From contig NKIZ01000001.1 in assembly GCA_002256425.1 (NCBI GenBank), positions 1,509,943 through 1,573,942 on the forward strand: DNA of 64,000 nt. The letters are read 5' to 3'. The notes under the pieces were generated by a model that saw nothing but the letters and a program-made list of their open reading frames with translations, was not told the DNA's origin and ran no database searches. Source of the DNA: Alphaproteobacteria bacterium PA2. Lineage in GTDB: Bacteria > Pseudomonadota > Alphaproteobacteria > Caulobacterales > Caulobacteraceae. The position numbers and the translations under genes are program-made. Of this stretch, positions 1 to 9,162 are shown in pieces. Position 1 is the stretch's first letter; each line of letters starts with the position of its first letter.

Positions 1-715
1 GGATCAGGGTTTTGGCGGCCCCCCGGTCCAGACGTCCGATCAGGTTGAAGGCAGGGCGCCGACCGGCGTCTCCATCCACGATCAGCGTGGCCGTATCACC
101 CCGTGTCGCTGCATCCAGAACCGGCCGCGCCGCCGCCGGCGCCAGGACCGCCGTCGGAAGTTCGAACAACCGCCGTTCCGCCGGAACATTCAGCGCCAGG
201 GCTTCCCCCGTAGGACCGGTGGTGACCAGGATCAGCCCGGAGGCCCGGGCGCTCACGGCTGCGCGACCGGCGGCCAGGATTTCCGGGCTGCTCGCCGATG
301 ACCAGCGCCGATAGGGAAGGGCGGCGACGACAATGGCGCCCGGCTTCGGAAAGCCATCCAGCCGGGCCAGGGGGGCGGTAAGGCCTCCGGCGCCAGTGGT
401 CATGACCTGGGCCTGGGGTTCCAGCTTCAGATCGAAGATTTCGCTCCTCAGCCGGGTGGAGCGCGCTGTGAAAAAGGGCACGTCGATCGCCTGCCTTCGG
501 GTCTGATAGCCGAAGGCCTGCAATTGCCCCTCCATCCAGGCCAGGGACGCCATATCCCCGGCGCCTCCGGAGGCCTTGTCGCCGAAGCCGATATAGGTCT
601 TCAGGATTTCGGGTGTCGGGAGATGGGGCGCCGTTGCGTCCGCCTTGTGCGGGGTCATGGCTGCTCCGGCAGCGAGCACGGAACGTCGTGTGACCTGGCC
701 GGAATCATTGCCCAT
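1..715 (-). CDS. M28-type peptidase, N-terminal part (cut by window edge)
   Basis: Reading the minus strand from an ATG at 715 gives an open frame of 238 codons that runs off the window. The first residues contain a twin-arginine-like segment ([11 protein letters not shown]), suggesting export. The body resembles the N-terminal and PA-like insert region of M28-family aminopeptidases (segments such as [20 protein letters not shown] and [14 protein letters not shown]). The zinc-binding core would lie beyond the edge, so catalysis cannot be judged. The start overlaps the end of the upstream amidohydrolase gene by 11 nt, so the two are probably translationally coupled as the last gene of a three-hydrolase operon. 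The family assignment is an inference from partial sequence. Confidence 0.6.
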   Translation of the reverse strand, partial: MGNDSGQVTRRSVLAAGAAMTPHKADATAPHLPTPEILKTYIGFGDKASGGAGDMASLAWMEGQLQAFGYQTRRQAIDVPFFTARSTRLRSEIFDLKLEPQAQVMTTGAGGLTAPLARLDGFPKPGAIVVAALPYRRWSSASSPEILAAGRAAVSARASGLILVTTGPTGEALALNVPAERRLFELPTAVLAPAAARPVLDAATRGDTATLIVDGDAGRRPAFNLIGRLDRGAAKTLI

Positions 716-2009
716 TGCGGATCGCTCCTCCCGTTCCGGAGACCTGAATGCCGCCCTTCAGGACCAGGGAAACACGCCTGATCGCGGTGATGTCCTGGGT
801 CGGGTCGCCCTGGACCGCCACAAGATCTGCCAGAAGGCCGGGACGGATACGTCCAATCCTGTCCTCCATGCGAAGGATACGGGCGTCGACCGCTGTTGCG
901 GCCAGAAGGGCGTCTACGGGGGCCATGCCTGTCTTCACCATCCAGACCAGTTCCCGGCCATTGTCCCCGTGGCGGAAAACCCCGACATCGGAGCCATTGC
1001 CGATGGTCACCCCGGCCTTGAGGGCCAGACGGAAGGCCTTGCTCGCGGTCACCATCTGGGCGGTTGGCGCAGAGGTTCCGGGAACATAGCCCTGGAAATA
1101 GGTGGAAGTGGCTTCGGTGGCGGTCAGGGTCGGAACATAGGCGACGCCCCGCTCGGCCATGAGCCTGAAGGTGGCTTCGCTGCCGCCATAGCCATGCTCG
1201 ATGGTGTCCACTCCGGCCAGTACAGCCCGGCGCATGCCCTCGTCCGAGGACGCATGGGCGGAAACCGGGCGGCCAAGTCCATGGGCCATGGACACCAGGG
1301 CGTTCAGCTCTTCCTGGGTGAAGGTCGCAGCCGTGACCCCGCCGGCGCCGACCCGATAGTCGGCATAGACCTTGATCCAGTCTGCGCCGTCCGCGGCCTG
1401 TTCGCGCACGGCCCGGGTCACCTCATCAATGCCGGAGACTTCCTGGGCGCCCTGGGGCAGGTCCCGCTCATGATTGTAGTTCCGCCGGGCCGGGCCATAG
1501 CCCCCTGTCGCGACAATGGCGCGGGTTGTGGACAGCAGCCGGGGACCTTCGATCACCCCGGCCTCTATGGCCTGTTTCAGGGCCACGTCGGCCGATCCGA
1601 CGCCTTCTGTGCCCAGATCCCGCAGGGTCGTGAACCCGGCCCGCAGGGTGTCAGTGGCAAATCGCCCGGCGCTGAGCGTCCTGGCGGCCGAAGATTCCTT
1701 GAGGACCTGATCGTCCCAGGAGGTCTCGTTGTAGGGGTGAAGGAAAAGGTGCGAGTGGGCTTCAATCAGGCCCGGCATCAGGGTCGCGCCGGGAAGGTCG
1801 ACAACCCTTGCGCCTTCCGGCGGCCTGAGGTCGGGACCGACCGCCGTAATCCAGTCGCCGGTCACGATGACGGACCATCCCGGATGGGTCACACGGTCCT
1901 CTGCGGTGAAGACCCTGTCAGGCTTCAGCAGCAGGACCTCGGCGCGGGCCTGGGATGAGGCGACCAGCAGGGCCAGGAGGGCGACGGCGGCGTGGACGGG
2001 TCTGATCAC
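705..2009 (-). CDS. Secreted metal-dependent amidohydrolase (imidazolonepropionase/prolidase-like)
   Basis: The 434-residue product starts with a clear Sec signal ([23 protein letters not shown]) and then shows the amidohydrolase TIM-barrel pattern: HxH in [11 protein letters not shown], a candidate carboxylated Lys in DWIKVYADY, His residues in SAHASSDEG and TIEHGYG, and a catalytic Asp in [12 protein letters not shown]. This set matches the imidazolonepropionase-like or Xaa-Pro dipeptidase amidohydrolases that cleave cyclic or peptide amides, here probably in the periplasm. Its start overlaps the stop of the upstream M20 gene by 4 nt (ATGA) and its end overlaps the next gene. The exact substrate cannot be deduced. 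Confidence 0.9.
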   Translation of the reverse strand: MIRPVHAAVALLALLVASSQARAEVLLLKPDRVFTAEDRVTHPGWSVIVTGDWITAVGPDLRPPEGARVVDLPGATLMPGLIEAHSHLFLHPYNETSWDDQVLKESSAARTLSAGRFATDTLRAGFTTLRDLGTEGVGSADVALKQAIEAGVIEGPRLLSTTRAIVATGGYGPARRNYNHERDLPQGAQEVSGIDEVTRAVREQAADGADWIKVYADYRVGAGGVTAATFTQEELNALVSMAHGLGRPVSAHASSDEGMRRAVLAGVDTIEHGYGGSEATFRLMAERGVAYVPTLTATEATSTYFQGYVPGTSAPTAQMVTASKAFRLALKAGVTIGNGSDVGVFRHGDNGRELVWMVKTGMAPVDALLAATAVDARILRMEDRIGRIRPGLLADLVAVQGDPTQDITAIRRVSLVLKGGIQVSGTGGAIRNGQ

Positions 2010-3217
2010 CCCTCAAAGCCCCCGGCCAGATAGGCCTCGGCATAGGCGCAGTGCATGGCCACGCCCCGGGCCATGACGGCCTCGTCCAGCACCATGCGGT
2101 TGGAGTGGAGGGCGCAGCAATTGCGCCAGTCGCCGCCTTCCGGCGTGGCGCCCAGGAAGGCCATGGCGCCCGGGACCTTCTGCAGGACATAGGCGAAGTC
2201 CTCTGCCCCCATGGCTGGGGTCGGCATGGTGCGCCAGGCATGGGGGCCGAACAGGGACTGGGCCACCCGCTCCGCCAGCTGGACGGCGGGCTCGGCGCAG
2301 TCAGTCACCGGAAAGCCAGGCTCAATGTCGATAATGGCGGTGGCCCCATGGGCCAGGGCGATGGCGGGGACCAGCCTCTCCAGATTGGCGTGCACCGTCT
2401 TGCGGGTGCGCTCGGAGAAGGAGCGGATGGTGCCCTCCAGAATGGCGCGCTCGGGGATCACATTATTGGTGGTGCCCGCCTCGATCCGGCCGACCGTGAC
2501 CACGGCGGGGTCGAAGGCGTTGATGGTGCGGGTGACCATGGCCTGGATGGCCATGACGATCTCACAGGCGATCGGCACCGGGTCCAGGCTGGCGTGGGGG
2601 GCCGAGGCGTGGCCGCCCTGGCCGGTGACCACCACCTCGAACCGGTCGGCGGCGGCCAGCAGGGCGCCGGACTTGCCAGAGAAGATTCCCGTGGGAACAT
2701 TCGGGGTGATGTGCAGGGCGAAAGCGGCGTCGGGCAGGGGATCCAGCAGGCCGTCCTCGATCATGTAACGGGCGCCGTGATGGCCTTCCTCGCCGGGCTG
2801 GAACATGAAGATGACGGTTCCGGCCAGCTGGTCCCTGCGGGCGCAGAGGGCCCGGGCGGCGCCGGCCAGCATGGCCACATGGGTGTCATGGCCGCAGGCA
2901 TGCATGGCGCCAGGGGTCTGGGAAGAGAACTCCAGGCCGGTGTCTTCGTTCATGGGCAGGGCGTCCATGTCCCCGCGCAGCAGGACCGTCCGACCATTGG
3001 CCGGACCGCGCAGTATGGCCATGAAGCCGGTGGTCGAAGTGCTGTCGACAATTTCGAGGGGCAGGCCCGCCAGGGCCGCCTTGGCCTTGGCGGTGGTCAG
3101 GGGCAGATGGAGGCCGAGTTCCGGCTCTTCATGGATCGCCCGTCGCAGGGCGATCATGTCAGGCAGAAGGGACTCGCCGAGCGCGATCCAGGATTCGGGT
3201 TCGGTGATCAGATCCAT
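2006..3217 (-). CDS. M20D-family amidohydrolase (hippurate hydrolase/aminoacylase-like)
   Basis: The 403-residue cytosolic enzyme has the M20D signature: HEEPELGLH near the N-terminus, [13 protein letters not shown], a metal-site Cys/His in [13 protein letters not shown], the catalytic Glu pair in [13 protein letters not shown], and a C-terminal metal ligand region in [10 protein letters not shown]. Such enzymes remove N-acyl groups from amino acids (hippurate, N-acetyl or IAA conjugates). I chose the ATG at 3217 because a strong AGG-type ribosome site (GGAGG, 5 nt spacing) precedes it; the in-frame ATG at 3229 has a poorer one. It is the first gene of the operon with the amidohydrolase and M28-type peptidase, suggesting joint peptide or acyl-amino-acid salvage. 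Confidence 0.92.
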   Translation of the reverse strand: MDLITEPESWIALGESLLPDMIALRRAIHEEPELGLHLPLTTAKAKAALAGLPLEIVDSTSTTGFMAILRGPANGRTVLLRGDMDALPMNEDTGLEFSSQTPGAMHACGHDTHVAMLAGAARALCARRDQLAGTVIFMFQPGEEGHHGARYMIEDGLLDPLPDAAFALHITPNVPTGIFSGKSGALLAAADRFEVVVTGQGGHASAPHASLDPVPIACEIVMAIQAMVTRTINAFDPAVVTVGRIEAGTTNNVIPERAILEGTIRSFSERTRKTVHANLERLVPAIALAHGATAIIDIEPGFPVTDCAEPAVQLAERVAQSLFGPHAWRTMPTPAMGAEDFAYVLQKVPGAMAFLGATPEGGDWRNCCALHSNRMVLDEAVMARGVAMHCAYAEAYLAGGFEG

Positions 3218-3270
3218 GAGAGCCTCCATTTGGAGGGCTCACCATGGCCACGGCTCGCCGCCTGGGCAAG

Positions 3271-3429
3271 CTAGCTCTTCAGGGCGATCCAGTAGGCGTG
3301 GAAGAAAACGGCGGCCACGATGAGGCAGACAATCAGCAGCACGCCCTTGACGAAGTGCCCGAAGGTGAAACCGCGGGAGGGTTCCGGATCCAGAGCCTTG
3401 TGATCGCGATAGTCGAAATAGTGCAGCAT
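3271..3429 (-). CDS. Small single-pass membrane protein (52 aa)
   Basis: The ATG at 3429 opens a 52-codon frame ending at TAG (3271). The product has a charged, Tyr-rich N-terminus (MLHYFDYRDHKALDPEPSRG) followed by one strongly hydrophobic helix (VKGVLLIVCLIVAAVFFHAYW) and a short tail. That layout is coherent for a small inner-membrane protein, and the frame occupies an otherwise empty gap between two minus-strand genes. An AAGG element lies just upstream but very close to the start. I do not recognise the family, so function is unknown. Confidence 0.6.
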   Translation of the reverse strand: MLHYFDYRDHKALDPEPSRGFTFGHFVKGVLLIVCLIVAAVFFHAYWIALKS

Positions 3430-3507
3430 GACCTTGTTCCAAAATGGCGCTTTGAGGCCTTTCGGGGGTCATTTCTGCAATTGGGGCGCCAGATATTCAG
3501 TCCTGGA

Positions 3508-3768
3508 TCAGGACTCGAAATAGGGCTCCACGGTCCCCTGAAGCTTGACGGTCATCTGCTTGCCGTGCCGGTCCAGGGTCTTGCCGACCGCCAGCCGCAC
3601 CCAGCCCTCGCTGACGCAGTATTCCTCGACATTGGTCTTTTCGACGCCCTTGAACCGGATGCCGATCCCGCGCTGAAGCAGTTCGGCATTGTGGAAGGGG
3701 CTCGACGGATCGACGCAGAGACGGTCCGGCGGAGTATCGGTCGGGGCAGGCGAAGCTGTTTCAGTCAT
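3508..3768 (-). CDS. DUF3297 family protein
   Basis: The 86-residue product (MTETASPAPTDTPPDRLCVD...) has the compact pattern of the DUF3297 family: an N-terminal Pro/Thr-rich lead, SPFHNAELLQRGIGIRFKG in the middle, and a C-terminal GKQMTVKLQGTVEPYFE. The family is widespread in proteobacteria and has no known biochemical role. The frame is open further upstream to 3852, but the extra residues are low in similarity to the family and the internal ATG at 3768 gives the usual length. It is transcribed away from the thiolase gene that starts at 3888. Confidence 0.8.
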   Translation of the reverse strand: MTETASPAPTDTPPDRLCVDPSSPFHNAELLQRGIGIRFKGVEKTNVEEYCVSEGWVRLAVGKTLDRHGKQMTVKLQGTVEPYFES

Positions 3769-3887
3769 GTCGGGGTCATAGCCGCCAAAGCCCGAAGATG
3801 CAAAAGTGCTTTCCTGACCCAACGGAGCCTGTTTCAAACTGGCTCCCAACACATCACGCTGCGAAAGCCGCTTAAGGGAGCAAGACT

Positions 3888-5123
3888 ATGGGTGAAGCCT
3901 GGATCATCGACGTTGCCCGCACGCCGCGCGGAGTCGGCAAGGTCGACAAGGGCGGACTGGCCAATGTCCATCCGCAGAGAATTCTGTCCACGGTCCTCAA
4001 GGCCCTGGCTGAGCGCAATGGCCTCAACACCGCCGAGATTGACGACGTCATCGCCGGCTGCGGCACCCAGAGCGGCAAGCAGGGCTCGTGCATTGCCCGC
4101 ATGGCGGCCCTGGACGCAGGCTTCGACGTTCGCGCGCCTGGCATGAGCCTGGACCGCTTCTGCGGCTCGGGCCTGACGGCGGTCAATCTGGCGGCCATGG
4201 GCGTCATGTCCGGCGCCCAGGACCTGGTCATCGCCGGCGGCGTGGAAAGCATGTCCCACGGCTCGACCCTGAAGCGTCAGTCCGGCCCGACCCTGGACTC
4301 ACTGAACACTCACCTGCGGGAAATCCATCCCCAGCCGCACCAGGGCGTCTGCGGCGACGTGGTCGCCACTCTGGAAGGCTTCACCCGGGACGACGTGGAC
4401 AAGCTGGCCCTCGAAAGCCAGCGCCGGGCGGCCCACGCCCTGGCCAACGGCTACTTCTCTAAGAGCCTGATCCCGGTCTTCCACGATGACGGCAGCCTGG
4501 CCCTCGACAACGAGGAATACCCCCGGCCCCAGACCACCCTGGAAGGGCTGGGCCAGCTGAAGGCCGCCTTCGCCGCCCTCTATGACATGCCGCTGGACGA
4601 AGAAGGCCTGTCCTTCCGCCGTCTGGTGGAAGCCACCTATCCGGACCTGAAGATCAATCACGTCCACCATGCGGGCAATTCTTCGGGCGTTGTCGACGGC
4701 GCCGGCGCCGTGGTCATCGCCTCTCCGGAATACGCCATGGCCAATGGCCTCAAGCCCCGGGCGAAGATCCGGTCCATCGCGACCATGGGTGACTCGCCCG
4801 AGCTCATGCTCAACGCCCCGGGCCCTGCAGCCCGCAAGGCCCTGAAGAAGGCCGGCATGACCATGAAGGACATCGACCTGGTCGAGATCAACGAAGCCTT
4901 CGCCGTCGTGCCGCTGAAGTTCATGCGTGATCTCGAAGTCGATCCGGCCATCGTCAACGTCAATGGCGGCGCCATCGCCCTGGGTCACCCCATCGGGGCC
5001 ACGGGCGCCATGATCCTCGGCACCCTGCTGGACGAAATGGAGCGCCGCGACCTGAACACCGGACTGGCCACCCTGTGCGCCGCCGGCGGCATGGCCCCGG
5101 CCGCCATCATCGAGCGCATGTAG
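3888..5123 (+). CDS. Thiolase (acetyl-CoA C-acyltransferase)
   Basis: This 411-residue thiolase has all three catalytic elements: the nucleophilic Cys92 in LDRFCGSGLTAVN, the His in GHPIGATGA and the second Cys in CAAGGMAPAA. It also has the GGVESMS and NEAFA motifs. It performs reversible thiolytic cleavage of 3-ketoacyl-CoA. A ribosome site (GGGAG) precedes the ATG. Only 7 nt separate it from the acyl-CoA dehydrogenase gene downstream, so the pair is very probably an operon for beta-oxidation-type degradation of a fatty or alicyclic acyl-CoA. Chain length specificity cannot be read from sequence. Confidence 0.95.
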   Translation: MGEAWIIDVARTPRGVGKVDKGGLANVHPQRILSTVLKALAERNGLNTAEIDDVIAGCGTQSGKQGSCIARMAALDAGFDVRAPGMSLDRFCGSGLTAVNLAAMGVMSGAQDLVIAGGVESMSHGSTLKRQSGPTLDSLNTHLREIHPQPHQGVCGDVVATLEGFTRDDVDKLALESQRRAAHALANGYFSKSLIPVFHDDGSLALDNEEYPRPQTTLEGLGQLKAAFAALYDMPLDEEGLSFRRLVEATYPDLKINHVHHAGNSSGVVDGAGAVVIASPEYAMANGLKPRAKIRSIATMGDSPELMLNAPGPAARKALKKAGMTMKDIDLVEINEAFAVVPLKFMRDLEVDPAIVNVNGGAIALGHPIGATGAMILGTLLDEMERRDLNTGLATLCAAGGMAPAAIIERM

Positions 5124-5130
5124 GACAGCC

Positions 5131-6345
5131 ATGGACCTCGCCTGGAGTGATGCCGACCGCGCCTTCCAGGACGAGGTCCGGGCTTTTCTTGACGCCGAGC
5201 TGACGCCCGACCTGGCTCGGCGCGGCAAGGGCATGACCAGCGTCTATGCCGACCACGACACCACCCTGGCCTGGCAGGCCAAGCTCCACGCCAGGGGCTG
5301 GGTGGCGCCCGCCTGGCCCACCCGCTTCGGCGGTCCGGGCTGGAATGTGGTCCAGCGATACATCTGGGCGCGGGAAACCGCCCGGGCCGGAGCCCCACCC
5401 ATGTCGCCCATGGGAGTTGGCATGTGTGGGCCTGTGCTGATCGGCCATGGCTCCCCTGCCCAGCAGGACTACTTCCTGCCCCGGATGCTCAATGGCGAAC
5501 ACTGGTGGTGTCAGGGCTATTCCGAGCCGGGCTCCGGTTCAGACCTGGCCTCCCTGCAGATGAGTGCGGTGGAGGACGGCGACGATTTCATCTGCAATGG
5601 CCACAAGCTGTGGACCACCCACGCCAATGTGGCCAACTGGATCTTCTGCCTGGTCCGCACCAGCCGGGAATCGATCCAGCAGCAGGGCATCACCTTCATC
5701 CTGATCGACATGGCGACCCCCGGGGTCGAGGTGAAGCCGATCATCATGCTCAGCGGCGAGCACATTCAGAACGACGTCTTCTTCACCGATGTGCGGGTGC
5801 CAAAGGCCAATGTGGTGGGCAAGGTCGGCGAAGGCTGGACCGTCGCGAAATACCTGATGCAGTTCGAGCGGGGTGGCGGCGTCAGCTCGCCAGGCCTTTC
5901 CGCCCGCCTCGAAAAGATCCGGAACATGGCCCATGCCGAGGGGCTGGCCTCTGACCGCAGCTTCATGGCGCGGCTGGCCCAGGCGCAGATCGAGGTGGAG
6001 ACCCTCGAAGGCGTCGAACTGAGGGTCATGTCCAAGCTCAGCCAGGGCGAGGCGCCGGGCGCCGAGAGCTCATTGTTGAAGACAGTGGGCACCGAACTGT
6101 CCCAGAGGCTCACCGAACTGGCGGTGGAAGCGGCCGGCGTCTATGCGGCCCCCTTCCAGCCCCACCTGACCTTCGCTGGCGGTCCGACCCCGGGGTTCAT
6201 ACCGCCCAATGACGGGTTTGGCGCTGGCCCCGATCATGCTTGGCCGGTGACCGCCAAGTATCTCAATGACCGGGCGGGTTCGATCTATGCCGGGACCAAC
6301 GAGATCCAGCGCAACATCATGGCCAAGGCCGTCCTGGGCATCTGA
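5131..6345 (+). CDS. Acyl-CoA dehydrogenase family protein
   Basis: The 404-residue flavoprotein has an N-terminal helical domain, the FAD/substrate segment GYSEPGSGSDLASLQM, the middle beta domain (KLWTTHANVANWIFCLVRT) and a C-terminal helical domain ending in YAGTNEIQRNIMAKAVLG. It should introduce a 2,3-double bond into an acyl-CoA with transfer of electrons to ETF. It follows the thiolase by 7 nt and probably acts in the same pathway. The long region GPTPGFIPPNDGFGAGPDHA near residue 350 resembles the subgroup associated with steroid or unusual acyl-CoA substrates, but this is only a suggestion. Confidence 0.95.
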   Translation: MDLAWSDADRAFQDEVRAFLDAELTPDLARRGKGMTSVYADHDTTLAWQAKLHARGWVAPAWPTRFGGPGWNVVQRYIWARETARAGAPPMSPMGVGMCGPVLIGHGSPAQQDYFLPRMLNGEHWWCQGYSEPGSGSDLASLQMSAVEDGDDFICNGHKLWTTHANVANWIFCLVRTSRESIQQQGITFILIDMATPGVEVKPIIMLSGEHIQNDVFFTDVRVPKANVVGKVGEGWTVAKYLMQFERGGGVSSPGLSARLEKIRNMAHAEGLASDRSFMARLAQAQIEVETLEGVELRVMSKLSQGEAPGAESSLLKTVGTELSQRLTELAVEAAGVYAAPFQPHLTFAGGPTPGFIPPNDGFGAGPDHAWPVTAKYLNDRAGSIYAGTNEIQRNIMAKAVLGI

Positions 6346-6358
6346 GCGGCGGTCATAC

Positions 6359-6373
6359 TTAAAGCGGCTTTAA
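6359..6373. promoter_or_regulatory. CtrA-like box TTAA-N7-TTAA inside a palindrome
   Basis: The sequence TTAAAGCGGCTTTAA matches the consensus TTAA-N7-TTAA bound by the cell-cycle regulator CtrA in Caulobacterales. It lies between the stop of the acyl-CoA dehydrogenase and the ATG of the membrane protein at 6398. One more base on each side makes a 7-bp inverted repeat (CTTAAAG/CTTTAAG) around CGG. No T-tract follows, so it is not a typical terminator. Binding is inferred from motif only. Confidence 0.45.
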
Positions 6374-6397
6374 GCCCCGGCGGCCTAGCCTTGGGGC

Positions 6398-7822
6398 ATG
6401 AGAATTGCCCTTGATAGACGGCACGCCCTGGTCGCCCTTTTCACCCTCGCGGCCCTGTCCCTGGGGCTGTTCGCCCCCTCGACCCTGAACGATGGCGACA
6501 CCTGGTGGCACGTCAAGGTCGGTGAGTGGATCCTGACCCATGGCCAGGCGCCCAGTGTCGACCTGTGGTCAGCCACCCGGACCGGCCAGCCCTGGACAGC
6601 CCATGAATGGCTGTCCGAGGCCATCATGGCCCTGGCTTGGCGGGCAGGCGGCTGGGCTGGTGTCGTCGCCGTCTGCGCTGCTGCGTTCGGCTCGGCCATC
6701 TGGATCCTGGGCCAGACCGTGGCGCGCCGACTTGAGGGCACGGCCCTGGCGGTGGTGCTGCTGCTGGGCATGAGCCTGATGACCCCCAGCCTTCTGGCGC
6801 GGCCGCATATGCTGGCCTTTCCCCTGGTGGCCCTGTGGGCGGCCGAACTGGTCCGGTCGCGGGAGGAGGGGAGGACACCCTCCCTCTGGCTCGCCCCGGT
6901 CATGATGCTGTGGGCCAATCTGCACGGCGGATGGGCCTTTGGTCTGGCCCTCGCTGGCCCATTTGGACTGGAAGCCCTCTTCACTGCTGAACCCGCCAAG
7001 CGGCTGTCGGTCTTCCTGCGCTGGGCGGTTTTCGGGATTGTCTGCCTGGGGGCCGCGGCTCTGACGCCCTTTGGCATTGAGGGCGTCCTGCTGCCCTTCC
7101 ACCTGCTGGGCGTCAAGAACCTGGCCGGCATTGGCGAATGGCGTCCGGCCAGCTTTGGTCAGATCGAGCCGCTGGAAGTGGTGCTGCTGGTCCTGATCGG
7201 GTTCGCCATGACCCGGCCCCTGAAGCTGGCGCCCGCCATGACAGCGCTGCTGGTCATCCTCATTCATCTGTCCCTCAGCCAGGGACGACATCAGATGCTT
7301 CTGGGCATGGTCGGGCCCATGATCCTGGCCGGGCCGATTGCGGCGGCCCTCGGGGGCGCAGGGGAGGTCGGTCTCAAATCAAGACTGACCCTGATGGTCA
7401 CCGCCTTCGTCGGCCTGGCCCTGGTGGGCCTGCGTCTGGTCACGCCTCTGCCCCGGACCGACAGCCCTGTATCCCCGATCTCCGCCCTGGCGGCGGTTCC
7501 CCCCGAAGTCCGCAGCCGTCCTGTGCTGAACCAGTATGGATTTGGCGGCTATCTGATCTGGTCGGACATCAAGCCCTTCATCGACAGCCGGGCCGAAATC
7601 TTCAAGGACGAGGGACTGGGCCAGTATGCCGAACTTGCTGACGGCGACGCCAGGGTGCTGGACGCTGTCCTGGATGGCCAGAAGATCGGCTGGACGATCT
7701 TTGCGCCGGAGGAAAGGGTCAACGCCATGCTCGATGCGAGGCCTGGCTGGAAGCGGGTTTATGCCGACAGGTTCGCCGTCGTCCATGTGCGTCAGCAGGG
7801 GGTGACGACCTCCCGGCCTTGA
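6398..7822 (+). CDS. Polytopic membrane protein, GT-C-like layout
   Basis: The 474-residue product has an N-terminal helix, then the conserved-looking extracytoplasmic segment LNDGDTWWHVKVGEWILTHG, followed by about nine hydrophobic helices up to residue ~360 and a C-terminal soluble part (NQYGFGGYLIWSDIKPFIDSR). An acidic loop after the first helix, with a polytopic core and a C-terminal globular domain, is typical of GT-C-fold glycosyltransferases using polyprenyl-linked sugars. I do not know a characterised homologue, so this is inference. A CtrA-like palindrome lies 25 nt upstream, suggesting cell-cycle control. The gene is alone on its strand segment, 53 nt after the dehydrogenase. Confidence 0.8.
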   Translation: MRIALDRRHALVALFTLAALSLGLFAPSTLNDGDTWWHVKVGEWILTHGQAPSVDLWSATRTGQPWTAHEWLSEAIMALAWRAGGWAGVVAVCAAAFGSAIWILGQTVARRLEGTALAVVLLLGMSLMTPSLLARPHMLAFPLVALWAAELVRSREEGRTPSLWLAPVMMLWANLHGGWAFGLALAGPFGLEALFTAEPAKRLSVFLRWAVFGIVCLGAAALTPFGIEGVLLPFHLLGVKNLAGIGEWRPASFGQIEPLEVVLLVLIGFAMTRPLKLAPAMTALLVILIHLSLSQGRHQMLLGMVGPMILAGPIAAALGGAGEVGLKSRLTLMVTAFVGLALVGLRLVTPLPRTDSPVSPISALAAVPPEVRSRPVLNQYGFGGYLIWSDIKPFIDSRAEIFKDEGLGQYAELADGDARVLDAVLDGQKIGWTIFAPEERVNAMLDARPGWKRVYADRFAVVHVRQQGVTTSRP

Positions 7823-7871
7823 GGCAAGATGCCTCCCAATCGCAGGAAAAATGCGAACAAGGGAGAGACAC

Positions 7872-9074
7872 ATGCCTTATGCGCCGAGCCACCGGCCCTT
7901 CTATGACGCTGACAGCCACATCATGGAGCTTCCGGATTTCCTGAAGCGCTATGCCGACCCCAACCTGCGCGATGAGATCCCGGAGGTCAGCTATTCGGCC
8001 TCCATCGTCACGGACGAGGAAGTCGCCGTCATCATGGACCAGGGCGGCCGCCACAGCGCAGAGCATGTGGCCGAGCAGGTCGCCATGGGCGACTCCCTGA
8101 TCGAGAAGTCCAAGGAAATCCAGGCCCTTGGCGCCTTTGAGCCGGGCGACCGCACCAAGGCCATGGACCTGCTGGGCTTCAAGAAGCAGCTGGTCTTCGC
8201 AACCCACAGCCTGCGCATGCCCTTCTCGCCCAGCACCAAGCTGGAGTCCCGTCTGCGCTATGGCGCCACCCGCGCCCACAACCGCCACATGGCCGAGTTC
8301 TGCGCCAATGACGACCGGCTGATGGGCGTAGGCGTGGCGCCTCTGGATGATCCCGAGCTGGCCATAGCCGAGCTGGACTTCATCCTCGCCAAGGGTCTCG
8401 AGGCCGTCTGGATCCCGCACCGGCCCTGCGGCGACCGGTCGCCGGGCCATGTGGACCTGGATCCCTTCTGGGCCAAGCTGGCCGAGAGCGGTCTGCCCTT
8501 CGTCCTGCATGTGGGCGGCGCGCCCCTGCAGCTGGCCAAGGCCTGGATGAACAATGGTCGCCCGCCCACCAAGGACTGGCTGGGGGGAGGGGAGAACCTG
8601 CGCACCAAGGATGTGGCCCTACTGCACGAGGGCCCCGAGCAGTTCCTGACCATGATGGTGCTGGACGGAGTCTTCCACCGCAATCCGGGCCTGCGCGGCG
8701 CGGCGGTCGAGCTGGGCGCCGGCTGGGTTCCTGAAATGCTCCGCCGCCTGGACTGGGTGGTGAAGCACTGGAGCCGCAATGACGCCAACCTTCAGGGCCT
8801 GTCGCGCATCCCGTCCGAACAACTCACCCAGCAGATGGCCTTCACCCCCTTCGTTTTCGAAGAGGTGGGCAGCTTCATCGATCAATCCAATCCGGACCTC
8901 TATCTGTTCTCCAGCGACTATCCGCACATCGAAGGCGGCCGCAATCCGATCGGCCGGTTCGAAGCGGCCCTGGAAGGACGGTCAGAACAGGTGAAGGACA
9001 AGTTTTACGCCGAGAACTTCCTGCGCATCTTCCCCAAGGCCCGGGTCCACGGAAAAGCTGAAGCGGTCGCCTGA
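7872..9074 (+). CDS. Amidohydrolase-2 (ACMSD-like) family protein
   Basis: The 400-residue protein has the amidohydrolase-2 layout: FYDADSHIMELPDFL at the start, a central GVGVAPLDDPELA strand, LPFVLHVGG with a candidate metal His, and a C-terminal SSDYPHIEGGRNPIGRFE with the candidate catalytic Asp. The family usually has HxH in the first strand, but here it reads HIM, so the second His is missing. The enzyme may use a different metal arrangement or may act as a decarboxylase/hydrolase on an aromatic or CoA-linked acid. I chose the ATG at 7872 because GGGAGAGACAC directly precedes it; the in-frame ATG 21 nt upstream has no good site. Confidence 0.88.
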   Translation: MPYAPSHRPFYDADSHIMELPDFLKRYADPNLRDEIPEVSYSASIVTDEEVAVIMDQGGRHSAEHVAEQVAMGDSLIEKSKEIQALGAFEPGDRTKAMDLLGFKKQLVFATHSLRMPFSPSTKLESRLRYGATRAHNRHMAEFCANDDRLMGVGVAPLDDPELAIAELDFILAKGLEAVWIPHRPCGDRSPGHVDLDPFWAKLAESGLPFVLHVGGAPLQLAKAWMNNGRPPTKDWLGGGENLRTKDVALLHEGPEQFLTMMVLDGVFHRNPGLRGAAVELGAGWVPEMLRRLDWVVKHWSRNDANLQGLSRIPSEQLTQQMAFTPFVFEEVGSFIDQSNPDLYLFSSDYPHIEGGRNPIGRFEAALEGRSEQVKDKFYAENFLRIFPKARVHGKAEAVA

Positions 9075-9104
9075 GGCTGACGGGCGACAGGGCGGGTAGT
9101 CAGG

Positions 9105-9141
9105 GCATGTTTCGGTCCGGTTTCAACGGATCGGAACATGC
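9105..9141. repeat. Dispersed-type intergenic palindrome (15-bp stem)
   Basis: GCATGTTTCGGTCCG and CGGATCGGAACATGC are complementary at 13 of 15 positions, with the two others able to form G-U pairs, around a 7-nt loop. The shape and the GCATG ends resemble intergenic REP-like palindromes common in alphaproteobacteria. It follows the amidohydrolase stop by 30 nt and may end its transcript, but no T-tract follows. Copy number in the genome cannot be seen here. Confidence 0.5.
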
Positions 9142-9162
9142 TCGATTGGACTGAGCCTGATA

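Noticed and set aside
12..314. Plus-strand 100-codon frame at the window start
   Set aside because: Antisense to the partial M28-type gene and very Arg/Ala rich.
645..1958. Long plus-strand frame opposite the amidohydrolase gene
   Set aside because: It mirrors the real minus-strand gene and lacks protein-like composition; high GC makes antisense frames long.
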